Assembly (NCBI GenBank): GCA_937892955.1
Contig: CALBKH010000103.1
Coordinates: 1-64,000, forward strand
Length of the DNA: 64,000 bases
Reading direction: 5' to 3'
Origin: an uncultured Alphaproteobacteria bacterium
GTDB lineage: Bacteria > Pseudomonadota > Alphaproteobacteria > Rhizobiales > Ancalomicrobiaceae
Each line of letters starts with the position of its first letter. Within the stretch, counting starts at the first letter, position 1. Made by a program: the position numbers and the translations under genes. The notes beneath the pieces were generated by a model, which was given only the letters and a program-made list of their open reading frames with translations, was not told the DNA's origin and ran no database searches. This document shows, in pieces, positions 41,876 to 51,236 of the stretch.

Positions 41876-44682
41876 ACGGTCTCTTCCCCCTCGCCTTCGG
41901 CGCGCCGGCGGCGCTTCTCGCCCTCTTCGCCCTGCCGGCGATCTGGTGGCTCCTGCGCCTCACCCCGCCGAAGCCGCGGTCGATCGACTTCCCGCCGACG
42001 GTGATGCTGCGCGATCTCGTGCCCGCCGACGAGACCCCGGCCCACACCCCGTGGTGGCTGCTGCTCCTGCGCTTCGCCCTCGCCGTGACGGTGATCCTCG
42101 CCCTCGCCGCGCCGGTGTGGCGTCCGACCGTCGACGACGACGGCCGCTCGGGTCCCTTGTGGCTGATCGTCGACGACGGCTGGCCCGCCGCCGCCGACTG
42201 GGAGGCGACCCGCGCCGCGATCGAGGCGCGCATCGACCGCGCCGCCCGCCGCAGCCGCACCGTCGTGCTCGTCGCCTCCGCCGACGGCGCCGACCAGACC
42301 TTCGATCCGACCGCTCCGGAGGAGGCGAAGCGCCGTCTCGCCACCCTGGCGCCGCGCCCGCGCGCCGACACCCGATCGGATCTCCTCGCCGGCCTGACCC
42401 GCTCGGCCGCGGCCCACCCGCCCGGCTCGATCGTCTGGTTCACCCACGGCGTCGATCTCGCCGTCCCGGCCGATGGCCGCGCCTTCGCCGAGGCCCTGGC
42501 GAAACTCGCGGACGAAGCCCCGCTCACCATCGCCCCGCCGGCCCGCCTCGCCATCCGCACCGTCGACGCCGTCGACAACGGCCTCGACGCGATGTCGGCG
42601 AAACTCGCCCGCGTCACTTCGGAAGCGCCGGCGACCGGCGACCTGCGCGCCCTCGACCCCAAGGGCCGGGTGCTGGCGAACGTGCCCTTCGCCTTCGAGG
42701 CCGACCGCGCCACGACCGAAGTCCGCTTCGACCTGCCGACCGCGGTGCGCAACGACGTCGCCCGGGTCGAGATCGCCGGCGAGAGCCATGCCGGCGCGGT
42801 GATGCTCCTCGACGAACGCTGGCGCCGCCGCGTCGTCGGCCTCGTCTCAGGCGCCGGATTCGATCGCGCCCAGCCGCTGCTCGGCCCCGGCCACTATCTC
42901 GACAAGGCGCTCGCCCCCTTCGCCGATCTGCGCCGCCCCAAGGCGACCGAGACCGGCGCCGCCATCCTCGAGGCGATCGAGGCGAACGTCTCGGTGCTGC
43001 TCGTCGCCGACGTCGGCAACATCGTCGGCGAGGCCGGCGTGCGACTGCGGAAATGGATCGAAGGCGGCGGCATCCTCGTCCGCTTCGCCGGTCCTCGACT
43101 GACGGGCGGGCGCGACGACGATCCGCTGCTGCCGGTCGAGATCCGCGGCGGCGAACGCACCCTCGGCGGCGCCTTCACCTGGGGCGCCCCGCGCGGCCTC
43201 GGCCCCTATCCGGCGACCGGCCCCTTCGCCGGCATGACCCCGGCGGAGGACGTCCGCGTCTCCCGCCAGATCCTCGCCGAACCGGGCCCGGACCTCGCCG
43301 ATCGCACCTGGGCGGTGCTCGACGACGGAACCCCGCTGGTCACCGCCGCCCGCCGCGGCGCCGGCCGCGTCGTGCTCTTCCACGTCGGCGCCGAGACCTC
43401 GTGGTCGAACCTGCCCATCTCCGGCACCTTCGTCGAGATGCTCCGCCGCATCACCGCGCTCTCCGCCGCGACCCGCGCCGAGGGCGCCGGCGGCGTGACC
43501 GGCGCCACCACCCTGCCGCCCTGGCGGCTCCTCGACGGCTTCGGGCGGCTGGGCGCCCCCGGTCCCGAAGCCCGGCCGATCGCCGCCGCGGCCCCGCCGG
43601 ATCATCCCAGCCGCGAGCATCCGCCGGGCCTGTGGGGCAACGGCGACGCCTTCCTGGCGCTGCCGACCCGCCGCGCCGGCGATCCGCTCGCCGCGATCGA
43701 CCTCGCTCGCCTCGACCGTGTGACGGTCACGCCCCGTCTGCCGGTCGAGCGCCGCGACCTGCGCCCCGTCCTGCTGATCGCGGCGCTGATCCTGGCGCTC
43801 GTCGACGCGCTGATCCTGATCGCCCCCCTCCTGCGTCGCCGCCGCGTCGCCACCGCCGCGGCCGGCGCGATCGTCCTCGCGCTGGCGATCGGCGACACCC
43901 GCCCGGCCGCAGCCGAGAGCGCCGGCGACGCCTTCGCCCTTTCCGCCACCCACGAGACCCATCTCGCCCACGTGCTGACCGGCGACGCCACGATCGACGA
44001 CGTCGCCCGCCGCGGTCTCCTCGGGCTCGGCCGCGTGCTGTCCAACCGCACCGCCGTCGATCTCGGCGACCCCGTCGGCGTCGATCCGGCCCGCGACGAG
44101 CTCGCCTTCTTCCCCTTCCTCTATTTCCCGATCACCGCCGACGCCTCGATCTCGCCGGTGGCGCTCGGCCGTCTCGACGCCTTCATGAAGAACGGCGGCA
44201 CGGTGATCTTCGACACCCGCGACGCCGCCGACGCTGACACCCGCGCCGGCACCGGGCGCCCCACCGGGGCGGGCGCCGCGCTCAGGCGCATCCTCGCCGG
44301 CCTCGACCTGCCCGAACTCGAACCGGTGCCCGGCGACCACGTGCTCGGCCGCACCTTCTACCTCTTGCGCGATTTCCCCGGCCGCTTCGACGGCCGCCTG
44401 TGGGTCGAGGCGACGCCGACCGCCGATCCCGACCGCCCCGACGATAGACCGGCCCGCCCCGGCGACGGCGTCTCGCCGCTGATCGTCACCGGCAACGACC
44501 TCGCCGGCGCATGGGCCGTCACCGACGACGGCGACGACCTGCTGCCCATGGCCTCCGCCGACCCGCGCGGCCGCGAGATGGCGCTGCGCGTCGGCGTCAA
44601 TCTCGTGATGTACACCCTGACCGGCAACTACAAAGCCGATCAGGTCCACGTCCCCGCCCTCCTGCAACGGCTCGGCCGGTGA
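41872..44682 (+). CDS. BatA-type N-terminus plus DUF4159 membrane protein
   Basis: A 936-residue membrane protein. Residues 1-75 are the aerotolerance-regulator N-terminus, with two helices (LFALPAIWWLLRLTPPKPRS; LLLLRFALAVTVILALAAPV). A large periplasmic part follows with a Rossmann-like segment, then two more helices near 650-690, and a C-terminal DUF4159 domain (LAFFPFLYFPITADASISP, FMKNGGTVIFDTRDAADAD, then VNLVMYTLTGNYKADQVHVP). The start GTG overlaps DUF58. Function is unknown beyond membership in MoxR/Bat-like systems. Confidence 0.88.
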   Translation: MNGLFPLAFGAPAALLALFALPAIWWLLRLTPPKPRSIDFPPTVMLRDLVPADETPAHTPWWLLLLRFALAVTVILALAAPVWRPTVDDDGRSGPLWLIVDDGWPAAADWEATRAAIEARIDRAARRSRTVVLVASADGADQTFDPTAPEEAKRRLATLAPRPRADTRSDLLAGLTRSAAAHPPGSIVWFTHGVDLAVPADGRAFAEALAKLADEAPLTIAPPARLAIRTVDAVDNGLDAMSAKLARVTSEAPATGDLRALDPKGRVLANVPFAFEADRATTEVRFDLPTAVRNDVARVEIAGESHAGAVMLLDERWRRRVVGLVSGAGFDRAQPLLGPGHYLDKALAPFADLRRPKATETGAAILEAIEANVSVLLVADVGNIVGEAGVRLRKWIEGGGILVRFAGPRLTGGRDDDPLLPVEIRGGERTLGGAFTWGAPRGLGPYPATGPFAGMTPAEDVRVSRQILAEPGPDLADRTWAVLDDGTPLVTAARRGAGRVVLFHVGAETSWSNLPISGTFVEMLRRITALSAATRAEGAGGVTGATTLPPWRLLDGFGRLGAPGPEARPIAAAAPPDHPSREHPPGLWGNGDAFLALPTRRAGDPLAAIDLARLDRVTVTPRLPVERRDLRPVLLIAALILALVDALILIAPLLRRRRVATAAAGAIVLALAIGDTRPAAAESAGDAFALSATHETHLAHVLTGDATIDDVARRGLLGLGRVLSNRTAVDLGDPVGVDPARDELAFFPFLYFPITADASISPVALGRLDAFMKNGGTVIFDTRDAADADTRAGTGRPTGAGAALRRILAGLDLPELEPVPGDHVLGRTFYLLRDFPGRFDGRLWVEATPTADPDRPDDRPARPGDGVSPLIVTGNDLAGAWAVTDDGDDLLPMASADPRGREMALRVGVNLVMYTLTGNYKADQVHVPALLQRLGR

Positions 44683-44692
44683 CGGAGGCGCG

Positions 44693-46762
44693 ATGACCTG
44701 GACCCTCGACTTCGCCCCCCTCCTGCCGCCGGCGGCGCTCGTCGCGCTGATCCTCGTCGCCGCCGTGGTCGCCGGCCTCGGCCTGTGGGTCGGCCGCCGC
44801 GGCGCCCGGCTGCGCGCCGCCGCGCTCGTCCTTCTCGCCCTGGCCACGACCGGCCCCGAGATCCGCCGGGAGCTGCGCAAGCCTCTTCCCGGCGTCGTGG
44901 TCCTCGTCACCGACCGCTCGGCGAGCCAGTCGCTGGTCGACCGCGACGCCGAGACCGAGGCCGCCCGCGAGGCGCTCTCCCGGCGCATCGCGGCGCTGCC
45001 GGGCATCGAGTTGCGCGAGGCCACCGTCGACGACCGCGCCGGCGTCGACGCCGACGGCACCCGCCTCTTCGACGCTCTCGGCCGGGCGCTCGCCGACGTG
45101 CCGCCGGATCGCGTCTCGGGCGTCGTCATGATCACCGACGGGCAGGTCCACGACGTCCCGGCGAACCCGGCCGCCCTCGGCTTCACCGCCCCGCTGCACG
45201 TCTTCCTGACCGGCCGCGCCGACGAGATCGACCGCCGCATCGAGATCGTCCGCGCCCCCCGCTTCGGCATCGTCGGCAAGCCCCAGACGATCGCCTTCCG
45301 CGTCGTCGACGCCGGCGTCGCCGCCACCGGTTCGCCGGTCGCGGTGACGGTGAAACGCGACGGCGAGGTCGTCGGCACGGTCCGGGCGACGCCGGGCCGC
45401 GAGGAGACGATCGAGGTCGACGTGCCCCACGCCGGCGACGTCGTCGTCGAACTCGAGGCGGCCCCGCTCGCCGGCGAACTCACCCCCCTCGACAATCGCA
45501 CCGCGGCGACCATCGAGGGCATCCGCGAGCACCTGCGCGTCCTCCTCGTCTCGGGCGAACCGCACCCGGGCGAGCGGACGTGGCGCAACCTGCTCAAGTC
45601 CGACGCCTCGGTCGACCTCGTCCACTTCACCATCCTGCGCCCGCCGGAGAAGCAGGACGGCACGCCGCTCACCGAGCTGGCGCTGATCGCCTTCCCCACC
45701 CGCGAGCTCTTCCAGGAGAAGATCCGCGACTTCGACCTGATCGTCTTCGACCGCTACCGCCGCAAGGCGATCCTGTCGTCGATCTATCTCGACAACATCG
45801 CCCGCTGGGTGCGCGACGGCGGCGCCGTGCTGGTCGCCTCCGGCCCCGATCTCGGCGGCTCGGCGAGCCTCTACGACACCCCCCTCGCCGACATCCTGCC
45901 GGGCCGGCCCGACGGCGGCATCGTCGAAGAACCCTTCCGCCCGCGCGTCTCCGCCCTCGGCGCCCGCCATCCGGTCACCCGCGACCTGCCCGGCGCCGCG
46001 GCCGACCCGCCCGACTGGTCGCGCTGGTTCCGCCTGTCGGGCCTCGCGATCGACGACGATGCGGCGACCGTCCTCACCGGCGCCGGCGATCGTCCGCTTC
46101 TGGTGCTCGCCCACAAGGGCAAGGGCCGCGTCGGCCTGCTGACCTCCGATCAGGTGTGGCTGTGGGCCCGCGGCTTCGAAGGCGGCGGCCCCCACGGACC
46201 GCTGCTGCGCCGCCTCGCCCACTGGCTGATGAAGGAGCCGGACCTCGAGGAGGAGCGCCTGCGCCTCGTCCGTCAGGGCCGCGACCTCGTCGTCGAACGC
46301 CAGACGCTCGCCGACACCGCGGAAGCCGTCGAGGTCGAGAGCCCGACCGGTGCGAAGCGGCGGCTCGATCTCGCCCGCGCCCGCCCCGGCGTGTGGCGGG
46401 CCGCCCTGCCGGCGACCGAGCCCGGCCTGTGGCGCGCCACCGACGGCACCCGCACCGCCCTCCTCGCCGTCGGCCCGGCCGATCCGCGCGAATTCGCCGA
46501 CGTGCTGTCGACCGACCACCTCCTCGCCCCGCTCGCCGCCGCGACCGGCGGATCGATCACCCGCCTCGCCGGCGCCGAACTGCCGCAACCGCTCGTCCGC
46601 GATGGCGGCCGGACCATGGCCGGCCCCGGCTGGATCGGCCTCTCCGCCTCCCGCGCCTCGGTGCTGGAGGGCCTCGATCGCCTGCCGTTGTTCGAAGGCC
46701 TCCTCGCCCTCTCCCTCCTCCTCGGCCTCTTCGCCGCCGCCTGGTGGCGAGAAGGGCGGTAG
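44693..46762 (+). CDS. Large membrane protein of the MoxR-DUF58 cluster
   Basis: A 689-residue protein with two N-terminal helices (about 12-33 and 40-56), a long periplasmic region and a C-terminal helix (GLLALSLLLGLFAAAWWREG). VVVLVTDRSASQSL and GVVMITDGQVHDVPA resemble von Willebrand A strands with a D-x-S-x-S-like motif (DRSAS). A glutamine-amidotransferase-like fold follows (LLVSGEPHPGERTWRNLLKS). It is 10 nt after the DUF4159 gene and completes the four-gene operon. No enzymatic role can be assigned. Confidence 0.85.
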   Translation: MTWTLDFAPLLPPAALVALILVAAVVAGLGLWVGRRGARLRAAALVLLALATTGPEIRRELRKPLPGVVVLVTDRSASQSLVDRDAETEAAREALSRRIAALPGIELREATVDDRAGVDADGTRLFDALGRALADVPPDRVSGVVMITDGQVHDVPANPAALGFTAPLHVFLTGRADEIDRRIEIVRAPRFGIVGKPQTIAFRVVDAGVAATGSPVAVTVKRDGEVVGTVRATPGREETIEVDVPHAGDVVVELEAAPLAGELTPLDNRTAATIEGIREHLRVLLVSGEPHPGERTWRNLLKSDASVDLVHFTILRPPEKQDGTPLTELALIAFPTRELFQEKIRDFDLIVFDRYRRKAILSSIYLDNIARWVRDGGAVLVASGPDLGGSASLYDTPLADILPGRPDGGIVEEPFRPRVSALGARHPVTRDLPGAAADPPDWSRWFRLSGLAIDDDAATVLTGAGDRPLLVLAHKGKGRVGLLTSDQVWLWARGFEGGGPHGPLLRRLAHWLMKEPDLEEERLRLVRQGRDLVVERQTLADTAEAVEVESPTGAKRRLDLARARPGVWRAALPATEPGLWRATDGTRTALLAVGPADPREFADVLSTDHLLAPLAAATGGSITRLAGAELPQPLVRDGGRTMAGPGWIGLSASRASVLEGLDRLPLFEGLLALSLLLGLFAAAWWREGR

Positions 46763-46818
46763 AGCGGGTGTCCGAAGACGAGCCCCCTGGGTGGCGCCTC
46801 GAAGGCGATTGTCGTCAC

Positions 46819-46835
46819 ATATGGAAGCTCCATAT
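46819..46835. promoter_or_regulatory. Palindrome upstream of oxyR
   Basis: ATATGGA (46819-46825), AGC, TCCATAT (46829-46835), 46 nt before the oxyR ATG. The arms lie in an AT-rich patch that stands out from the GC-rich surroundings. A self-regulation site for OxyR is possible; it does not clearly match the ATAG-type OxyR consensus. Confidence 0.35.
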
Positions 46836-46880
46836 ATGATCGGCGATATCGATCTCGGAGCCCCCACCCCGGAGCCCCCC

Positions 46881-47798
46881 ATGAACCTGCGCGACCTGCA
46901 ATATGTCCTCGCCGTCGCCGATCTCGGCCATTTCGGCCGCGCCGCCGAGGCCTGCCACGTGTCGCAGCCGACGCTGTCGGGCCAGATCCTCAAGCTCGAG
47001 GACGAACTCGGCGTGCGCATCTTCGAGCGCGTCGGCCGTTCGATCCGTCCGACCCCGGTCGGCGAACAGATCCTCCACCACGCCCGCCGTGCCGTCTCCG
47101 CCGCCGACGACATCACCGCGCTCGCCCGGGCGAGCCGCGACCCGCTCGCCGGCCCGCTGCGCCTCGGCGTCATCCCGACGCTCGCCCCCTATCTGATGCC
47201 CTTCGTCCTGCCGATCGCCGCGGAAGCGCTGCCGGCGGCACCGCTGATGCTCTACGAGGACCTGACCGCCCATCTCCTCCAGGCGCTGACCGAGGGGCGG
47301 CTCGAAGCGGCGATCATCGCCTCCGACCCCGGCGATCCGCGCCTCGCCTCGCATCTCCTCTTCGACGAGCCGTTCTTCGTGGTGCTGCCGCCCGGCCATC
47401 CCCTCGCCGCCAAGGCCACCATCCACGCCGACGATCTCGACCCGAAGTCGCTGCTGCTGCTCGCCGACGGCCACTGCCTGCGCGATCAGGCGCTGGAGTT
47501 CTGCGGCCACCCCAATCGCGGCGAGACCGCCGGCGCCGACATCCGCGCCACGTCGCTCGAAACGCTGTTGCACCTGACCGCCGCCGACTACGGCATCACG
47601 TTGATCCCGCGCCTCGCCGTCGGTCACGACCTCGGCCTGATCGGCCGGCTGGAGGCGCGACCGCTCGAGGGCGACCACCACTTCCGCCGCGTCCGCCTCG
47701 TCCACCGGGTCAACACCCCGCGCCAGAAGGCCTTGGCGCTGCTCGCCGACATGATCCGCGACGGCGTGCCGGAAGGGGTGGCGCGGCTGGACGGTTGA
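46881..47798 (+). CDS. oxyR: LysR-family hydrogen peroxide sensor OxyR
   Basis: A 305-residue LysR-type regulator. The N-terminal helix-turn-helix (about 1-60) includes HFGRAAEACHVSQPTLSGQI. The redox switch is conserved in exact numbering: C199 and C208 in GHCLRDQALEFCG, the pair that forms a disulfide on peroxide exposure in E. coli OxyR. Other landmarks are IPTLAPYLMP and LETLLHLTAADYGITLIP. No catalase or peroxiredoxin gene lies next to it. The start is the ATG at 46881; the frame is open upstream but belongs to a shadow. Confidence 0.95.
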   Translation: MNLRDLQYVLAVADLGHFGRAAEACHVSQPTLSGQILKLEDELGVRIFERVGRSIRPTPVGEQILHHARRAVSAADDITALARASRDPLAGPLRLGVIPTLAPYLMPFVLPIAAEALPAAPLMLYEDLTAHLLQALTEGRLEAAIIASDPGDPRLASHLLFDEPFFVVLPPGHPLAAKATIHADDLDPKSLLLLADGHCLRDQALEFCGHPNRGETAGADIRATSLETLLHLTAADYGITLIPRLAVGHDLGLIGRLEARPLEGDHHFRRVRLVHRVNTPRQKALALLADMIRDGVPEGVARLDG

Positions 47799-47823
47799 CC
47801 CGGCGTGGAAGGGAGGACGCCCC

Positions 47824-48243
47824 GTGCCGCTGCCGATGGAATATCAACACGCCTCCGACGACTTCGAGCGCTTCCTCGCCGACGCCCGTGAACGCGCCGA
47901 TCTCGTCACCCGCAATCAGATCTGGACCATGGTCGACGCGGTGCTGCGCGTCTTCCGCCGCCGCCTGACGGCGAGCGAGGGCCTGCGCTTCGCCGAGGTG
48001 CTGCCGCCGGTCCTGCGCGCCATGTTCGTCACCGACTGGGACGTCGACGCGGAACCCGTGCCCTTCGCCGACCGAGCGGCGATGACGGAGGAGGTCCAGG
48101 CGGTGCGCGGCAACCACAACTTCGCCCCCGATACCGCCATCGCCTGCGTCGCAGGCGCGCTCCGCGCGGCGGTCGATCCGCAGGCCTTCGAACGGGTGCT
48201 GGAGACGCTCCCGGCGGGCGCGCGGGATTTCTGGGCGGCGTGA
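47824..48243 (+). CDS. DUF2267 domain-containing protein
   Basis: A 139-residue soluble helical protein of the DUF2267 family, function unknown. It has MEYQHASDDFERFLADARER, QIWTMVDAVLRVFRRRLT, a LPPVLRAMFVTDWDVDAEP segment and VLETLPAGARDFWA at the C-terminus, as in relatives. I chose the GTG at 47824 because GGGAGG lies 7 nt before it; an ATG four codons later is the alternative. It converges on cbiO with only a few bases between the stops. Confidence 0.85.
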   Translation: MPLPMEYQHASDDFERFLADARERADLVTRNQIWTMVDAVLRVFRRRLTASEGLRFAEVLPPVLRAMFVTDWDVDAEPVPFADRAAMTEEVQAVRGNHNFAPDTAIACVAGALRAAVDPQAFERVLETLPAGARDFWAA

Positions 48244-48246
48244 GGC

Positions 48247-48978
48247 TCAGATCCCGACCGCGTCCAACCCCGCCCGGTCCATCGCCGCGACGTCGGTGAG
48301 GATCGTCTTCGCGTCGCCCACGGCGATCAGCTTGCCGTGGTTGAACAGGGCCGCGTCGTCGGCGAAGCGGTGAGCCATGTCGACGTCGTGGGTGGTGAAG
48401 ACCAGCGTCGTGCCACGTGCCTCGAGCTCGGCGAGGGTGGCGAGCAGGCGCTTGGCCGAGCGCGCGTCGAGCCCCGCCGTCGGCTCGTCGATCAGCAGCA
48501 CCTCGGGCCGCATGGCGACCGCCCCGGCGATCGCCGCGCGCTTCTTCTGGCCGAAAGACAGCATGTGGGTCGGTCGATCCGCCAGATCGGCGATGCCCAG
48601 CGCCGCAAGCGCCTCCTCGACCCGGGCCCGAACCTCCGCCTCGGCGAGGTCGAGATTCATCGGTCCGAACGACACGTCCTCGAACACCGACGGGGCGAAG
48701 AGCTGGTCGTCGGCGTCCTGCAACACGAGGCCGACCCGCCGCCGCCAGGCGACGAGGCCGGTGCGATCGTAGGTCGCCGGCGCCCCGTCGAGGAGGATGC
48801 GCCCCCCGGTCGGCTTCAGAGTGCCGTTCAGGTGAAGGAGCAGCGTCGTCTTGCCCGCCCCGTTGGGGCCGAGGATGGCCAGCCGCCGCCCCTTTTCCAC
48901 CGTCAGATCGAGCCGGTCGAGCGCCGGCACGCCGCCGGGATAGACATGGGTCAGCCCCTCGGCTCGGATCGGGCTCAT
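48247..48978 (-). CDS. cbiO: Cobalt ECF transporter ATP-binding protein CbiO
   Basis: A 243-residue ABC ATPase that powers the CbiMNQO cobalt importer. Walker A is GPNGAGKT, followed by a Q-loop (VLQDADDQLFAPSVFEDVSFG), signature LSFGQKKRAAIAGAVAM, Walker B VLLIDEPTAGLD and the switch His in TTHDVDMAH. LSFGQ, with Phe-Gly-Gln, is the ECF-type signature. Its ATG overlaps the cbiQ stop. Expression is governed by the cobalamin riboswitch upstream of cbiM. Confidence 0.95.
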   Translation of the reverse strand: MSPIRAEGLTHVYPGGVPALDRLDLTVEKGRRLAILGPNGAGKTTLLLHLNGTLKPTGGRILLDGAPATYDRTGLVAWRRRVGLVLQDADDQLFAPSVFEDVSFGPMNLDLAEAEVRARVEEALAALGIADLADRPTHMLSFGQKKRAAIAGAVAMRPEVLLIDEPTAGLDARSAKRLLATLAELEARGTTLVFTTHDVDMAHRFADDAALFNHGKLIAVGDAKTILTDVAAMDRAGLDAVGI

Positions 48979-49709
48979 CGCGTCGCGACCCCGAGAAGGA
49001 CGAGGGCGGCGAGCGTCGCCACCACACCGGCGAGGCCGGCGACGGTCGCCGGCCGGCGTGGCGTCAGCACCCGCAAGGCACCGCCGTCCCAACCGCGCGC
49101 CATCAGCCCCGCCTCCATGCGATGCGCCCGGTCGAGGGCGCGCGGCAGGAGATTGGCGGCGAGAGCGCCGGACGAGCGGATGCGTCGGCGCCAACCGACA
49201 TGGCCGAGCCGCGCCTCCTGCGCCGCATGCATGGCGGCGAAGGTGTCGGAAAGAACGAAGAGGAAGCGATAGACGAGGAGCGCCAGCTCGACGAGTTCCG
49301 TCGGCAACCGCAGACGCGCCAGCCCGGCGACGAGGTCGCTCGCCGGCGTGGTGAAGGCGAGGAGCAGCAGCGCCGCCGCCGCCGCGCCGGCGCGCAGGGT
49401 CAGCCCCGCCGCGTCGGCGAAGCCGTTCGGCGCCAGCCCGACGCCGTCGGCCCCGATCGTCACCAGGAGCGTCGCCGCGCCGGTGACGACGAAGCCGAGC
49501 GGCGCGGCCATGACGAGTGCCCAGGTCCGCGGCGCCACACCCGCGCCGACGATCGCCGCCGTCGCCGCGACGGCCAGCACCGCCGCGGCGGTCGGCCACG
49601 GCGGGAAGGCGAGCGCGACGACGAGCAGCCCGAGGGCGAGGACGACCTTCTCGGCGAGCGATCGTCCGCGCCACCGGTTGGTATGGGCGATTCTATCGAC
49701 GGTCGTCAT
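48975..49709 (-). CDS. cbiQ: Cobalt ECF transporter transmembrane protein CbiQ
   Basis: A 244-residue membrane protein, the energy-coupling T-component. Five to six hydrophobic helices are evident. The coupling motif that touches CbiO is GALAANLLPRALDRAHRMEA, with the MxARG-like MEAGLMARGWDGG. From MTTVDRIAHTNRWRG the length is normal; the frame continues upstream without support. It overlaps cbiN by 17 nt at its start and cbiO by ATGA at its end. Confidence 0.92.
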   Translation of the reverse strand: MTTVDRIAHTNRWRGRSLAEKVVLALGLLVVALAFPPWPTAAAVLAVAATAAIVGAGVAPRTWALVMAAPLGFVVTGAATLLVTIGADGVGLAPNGFADAAGLTLRAGAAAAALLLLAFTTPASDLVAGLARLRLPTELVELALLVYRFLFVLSDTFAAMHAAQEARLGHVGWRRRIRSSGALAANLLPRALDRAHRMEAGLMARGWDGGALRVLTPRRPATVAGLAGVVATLAALVLLGVATR

Positions 49710-49998
49710 CGCGCCGGCGGCTCCCGTGACGACGGCCGAGGACATAACCGAGGATGCCGGCGCCGATCGCCGCCTGCAGGGCGAAGAGCGTGCTCTCGAC
49801 CTCCTTCGACGGCGGCTCCCAGAACGGCGTGGTCCAGCGGGTGTAGCCGGGTCGAGCCGCTTCGATCGCCTGCGAGGCGACGTCGTCGGTACCGGTGAAG
49901 GCACCCTCGAGGCCGGGCCACACCAGCGGCAGGACGATGATCGCCACGGCGACGACGAGAAGGGCGACGGTGCGCCCACGGGTGAGGGTCAGATCCAT
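49693..49998 (-). CDS. cbiN: Cobalt ECF transporter accessory protein CbiN
   Basis: A 101-residue protein with two hydrophobic helices (about 8-27 and 70-90) around a short periplasmic loop containing FTGTDDVASQAIEAARPGYT, the conserved TD-x-x-A-x-x-x-I pattern of CbiN. CbiN acts with CbiM as the metal-capture unit. It follows cbiM by 2 nt and overlaps cbiQ, giving the usual M-N-Q-O order. The Arg-rich tail is a little unusual. Confidence 0.9.
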   Translation of the reverse strand: MDLTLTRGRTVALLVVAVAIIVLPLVWPGLEGAFTGTDDVASQAIEAARPGYTRWTTPFWEPPSKEVESTLFALQAAIGAGILGYVLGRRHGSRRRDDDRR

Positions 49999-50000
49999 GA

Positions 50001-50669
50001 TCAGCGCCCTCCCGACAGCGGCGCGAAGCCGTGACCGGCATCGCCGCCGCGACCGACCAGCGCCGCCGCCACGACGACCGTGAGCAGGCCCTCGGCGATC
50101 GCCAAGGGCACCTGGGTCACCGCGAAGATGCCGGCGAACTTGACGAAGGATCCGGCGATGCCGGAGGTCGGATCGGGGAAGGCCAGCGCCAGTTGCAGCG
50201 ACGTGACGACATAGGTCGAAAGATCGGCGAGCGCCGCGCCGAGGAACACCGCCACCGCGATCGGCAGACCGGCTCCGGTCGCCATTCGCCACGCCGCCCA
50301 GCCGACCCACGGGCCGGCGATCGCCATCGAGAAGACGTTGGCGCCGAGCGTCGTCAGCCCGCCATGGGCGAGCAGCAGCCCCTGGAACAGGAGCACGATC
50401 AGCCCGACCGGCGCCATCACCGCCGGGCCGAAGGTCATGGCGCCGAGGCCGGTGCCGGTCGGATGCGAGCAGGAGCCGGTGACGCTCGGCAGCTTCAGCG
50501 CCGACAGGATGAAGGTGAAGGCGCTCGCCGCGGCGAGCGTCAGTCGCGCCTCGGGGCGCTCCTTCAAGGTCCGACGGAGCGCGATCGTTCCGCCGACGAC
50601 GAAGGGGGTCGCGGCGATCGTCCAACCGATCGCGTGACCCATCGGAAGGAATCCTTCCATGATGTGCAT
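50001..50669 (-). CDS. cbiM: Cobalt ECF transporter substrate-binding protein CbiM
   Basis: A 222-residue membrane S-component. It starts MHIMEGFLPMGHAIGWTI; the N-terminal amine and His2 help hold the metal, and that Met-His start is diagnostic of CbiM (Co2+) and NikM (Ni2+). KLPSVTGSCSHPTGTGLGAM and LLLAHGGLTTLGANVFSMA are the other conserved parts. The upstream cobalamin riboswitch favours cobalt as the substrate. The frame is open upstream to 50828, but the MHIMEG start is certain. Confidence 0.96.
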   Translation of the reverse strand: MHIMEGFLPMGHAIGWTIAATPFVVGGTIALRRTLKERPEARLTLAAASAFTFILSALKLPSVTGSCSHPTGTGLGAMTFGPAVMAPVGLIVLLFQGLLLAHGGLTTLGANVFSMAIAGPWVGWAAWRMATGAGLPIAVAVFLGAALADLSTYVVTSLQLALAFPDPTSGIAGSFVKFAGIFAVTQVPLAIAEGLLTVVVAAALVGRGGDAGHGFAPLSGGR

Positions 50670-50762
50670 GCGTGTCCACCTCGTGTTCGACGCGCCGTGA
50701 CCTGAGGCCATCGGCTCGCTCTCGGGACACCCCGCCCGAAAGACGCGCACGGCGCCGGGACC

Positions 50763-51036
50763 GACGGCAGGTCTCCTGGCTCGCGGGTCTTCGGGTCTCG
50801 GTCGAGCCTTCCCGGTCTGACGCTGCATCCTCCGGTGGGGGAGGATGCGACCAGTGGCCGATCGCCGCGTTCGTCACTTTCGAGACGTGGCGATCCGAAC
50901 CGATACCTCTCCGCTCACAGTTGCGGGGGCAGCCACGGCCGACGCACCCGCTTCGGCCTCTCGTCGAGCGCCGTCGCGAATCTCGTATCCCGTGTTCCCT
51001 TTTCACCACGATCACGACGCGATCGTGGCACCATCG
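50763..51036 (-). promoter_or_regulatory. Cobalamin (AdoCbl-type) riboswitch upstream of cbiMNQO
   Basis: All the conserved boxes are present, in order on the minus strand: GGTGCC (51032-51027), GGTGAAAAGGGAACACGG (51007-50990), CCCCCGCAACTGTGAGCGG (about 50929-50911), CCACTGG (about 50859), CCGGGAAGGC (about 50814) and GCCAGGAGACCTGCC (50780-50766). This order matches Rfam RF00174. It ends about 95 nt before the cbiM ATG. Cobalamin binding should repress cobalt uptake. The gap 50670-51236 is thereby explained; 51041-51236 should also contain the promoters for this RNA and for the opposite copper-chaperone gene. Confidence 0.93.
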
Positions 51037-51236
51037 GTTCGGACACGGTAAGCACCCGGGGCAGACGGCGCAAGCGCAACCTCCGTCGCGCCCCCTCCCC
51101 GAGCCGGCGCACCTCGTCCGAACCATGCCCTCGAATTCCACAACGCGTTGACAGCGCCCCCGCACCGAACTCAGGATGTGCTCTCTTCGGTCGCGCCGGC
51201 CACCGTCGCGCAGCCCACGACAACGAGAGCCCATCG

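Noticed and set aside
42847..45699. 950-codon antisense ORF across the DUF4159 and following gene
   Set aside because: Shadow ORF of codon-biased GC-rich genes; no domain and an Arg/Gly/Ala-rich composition.
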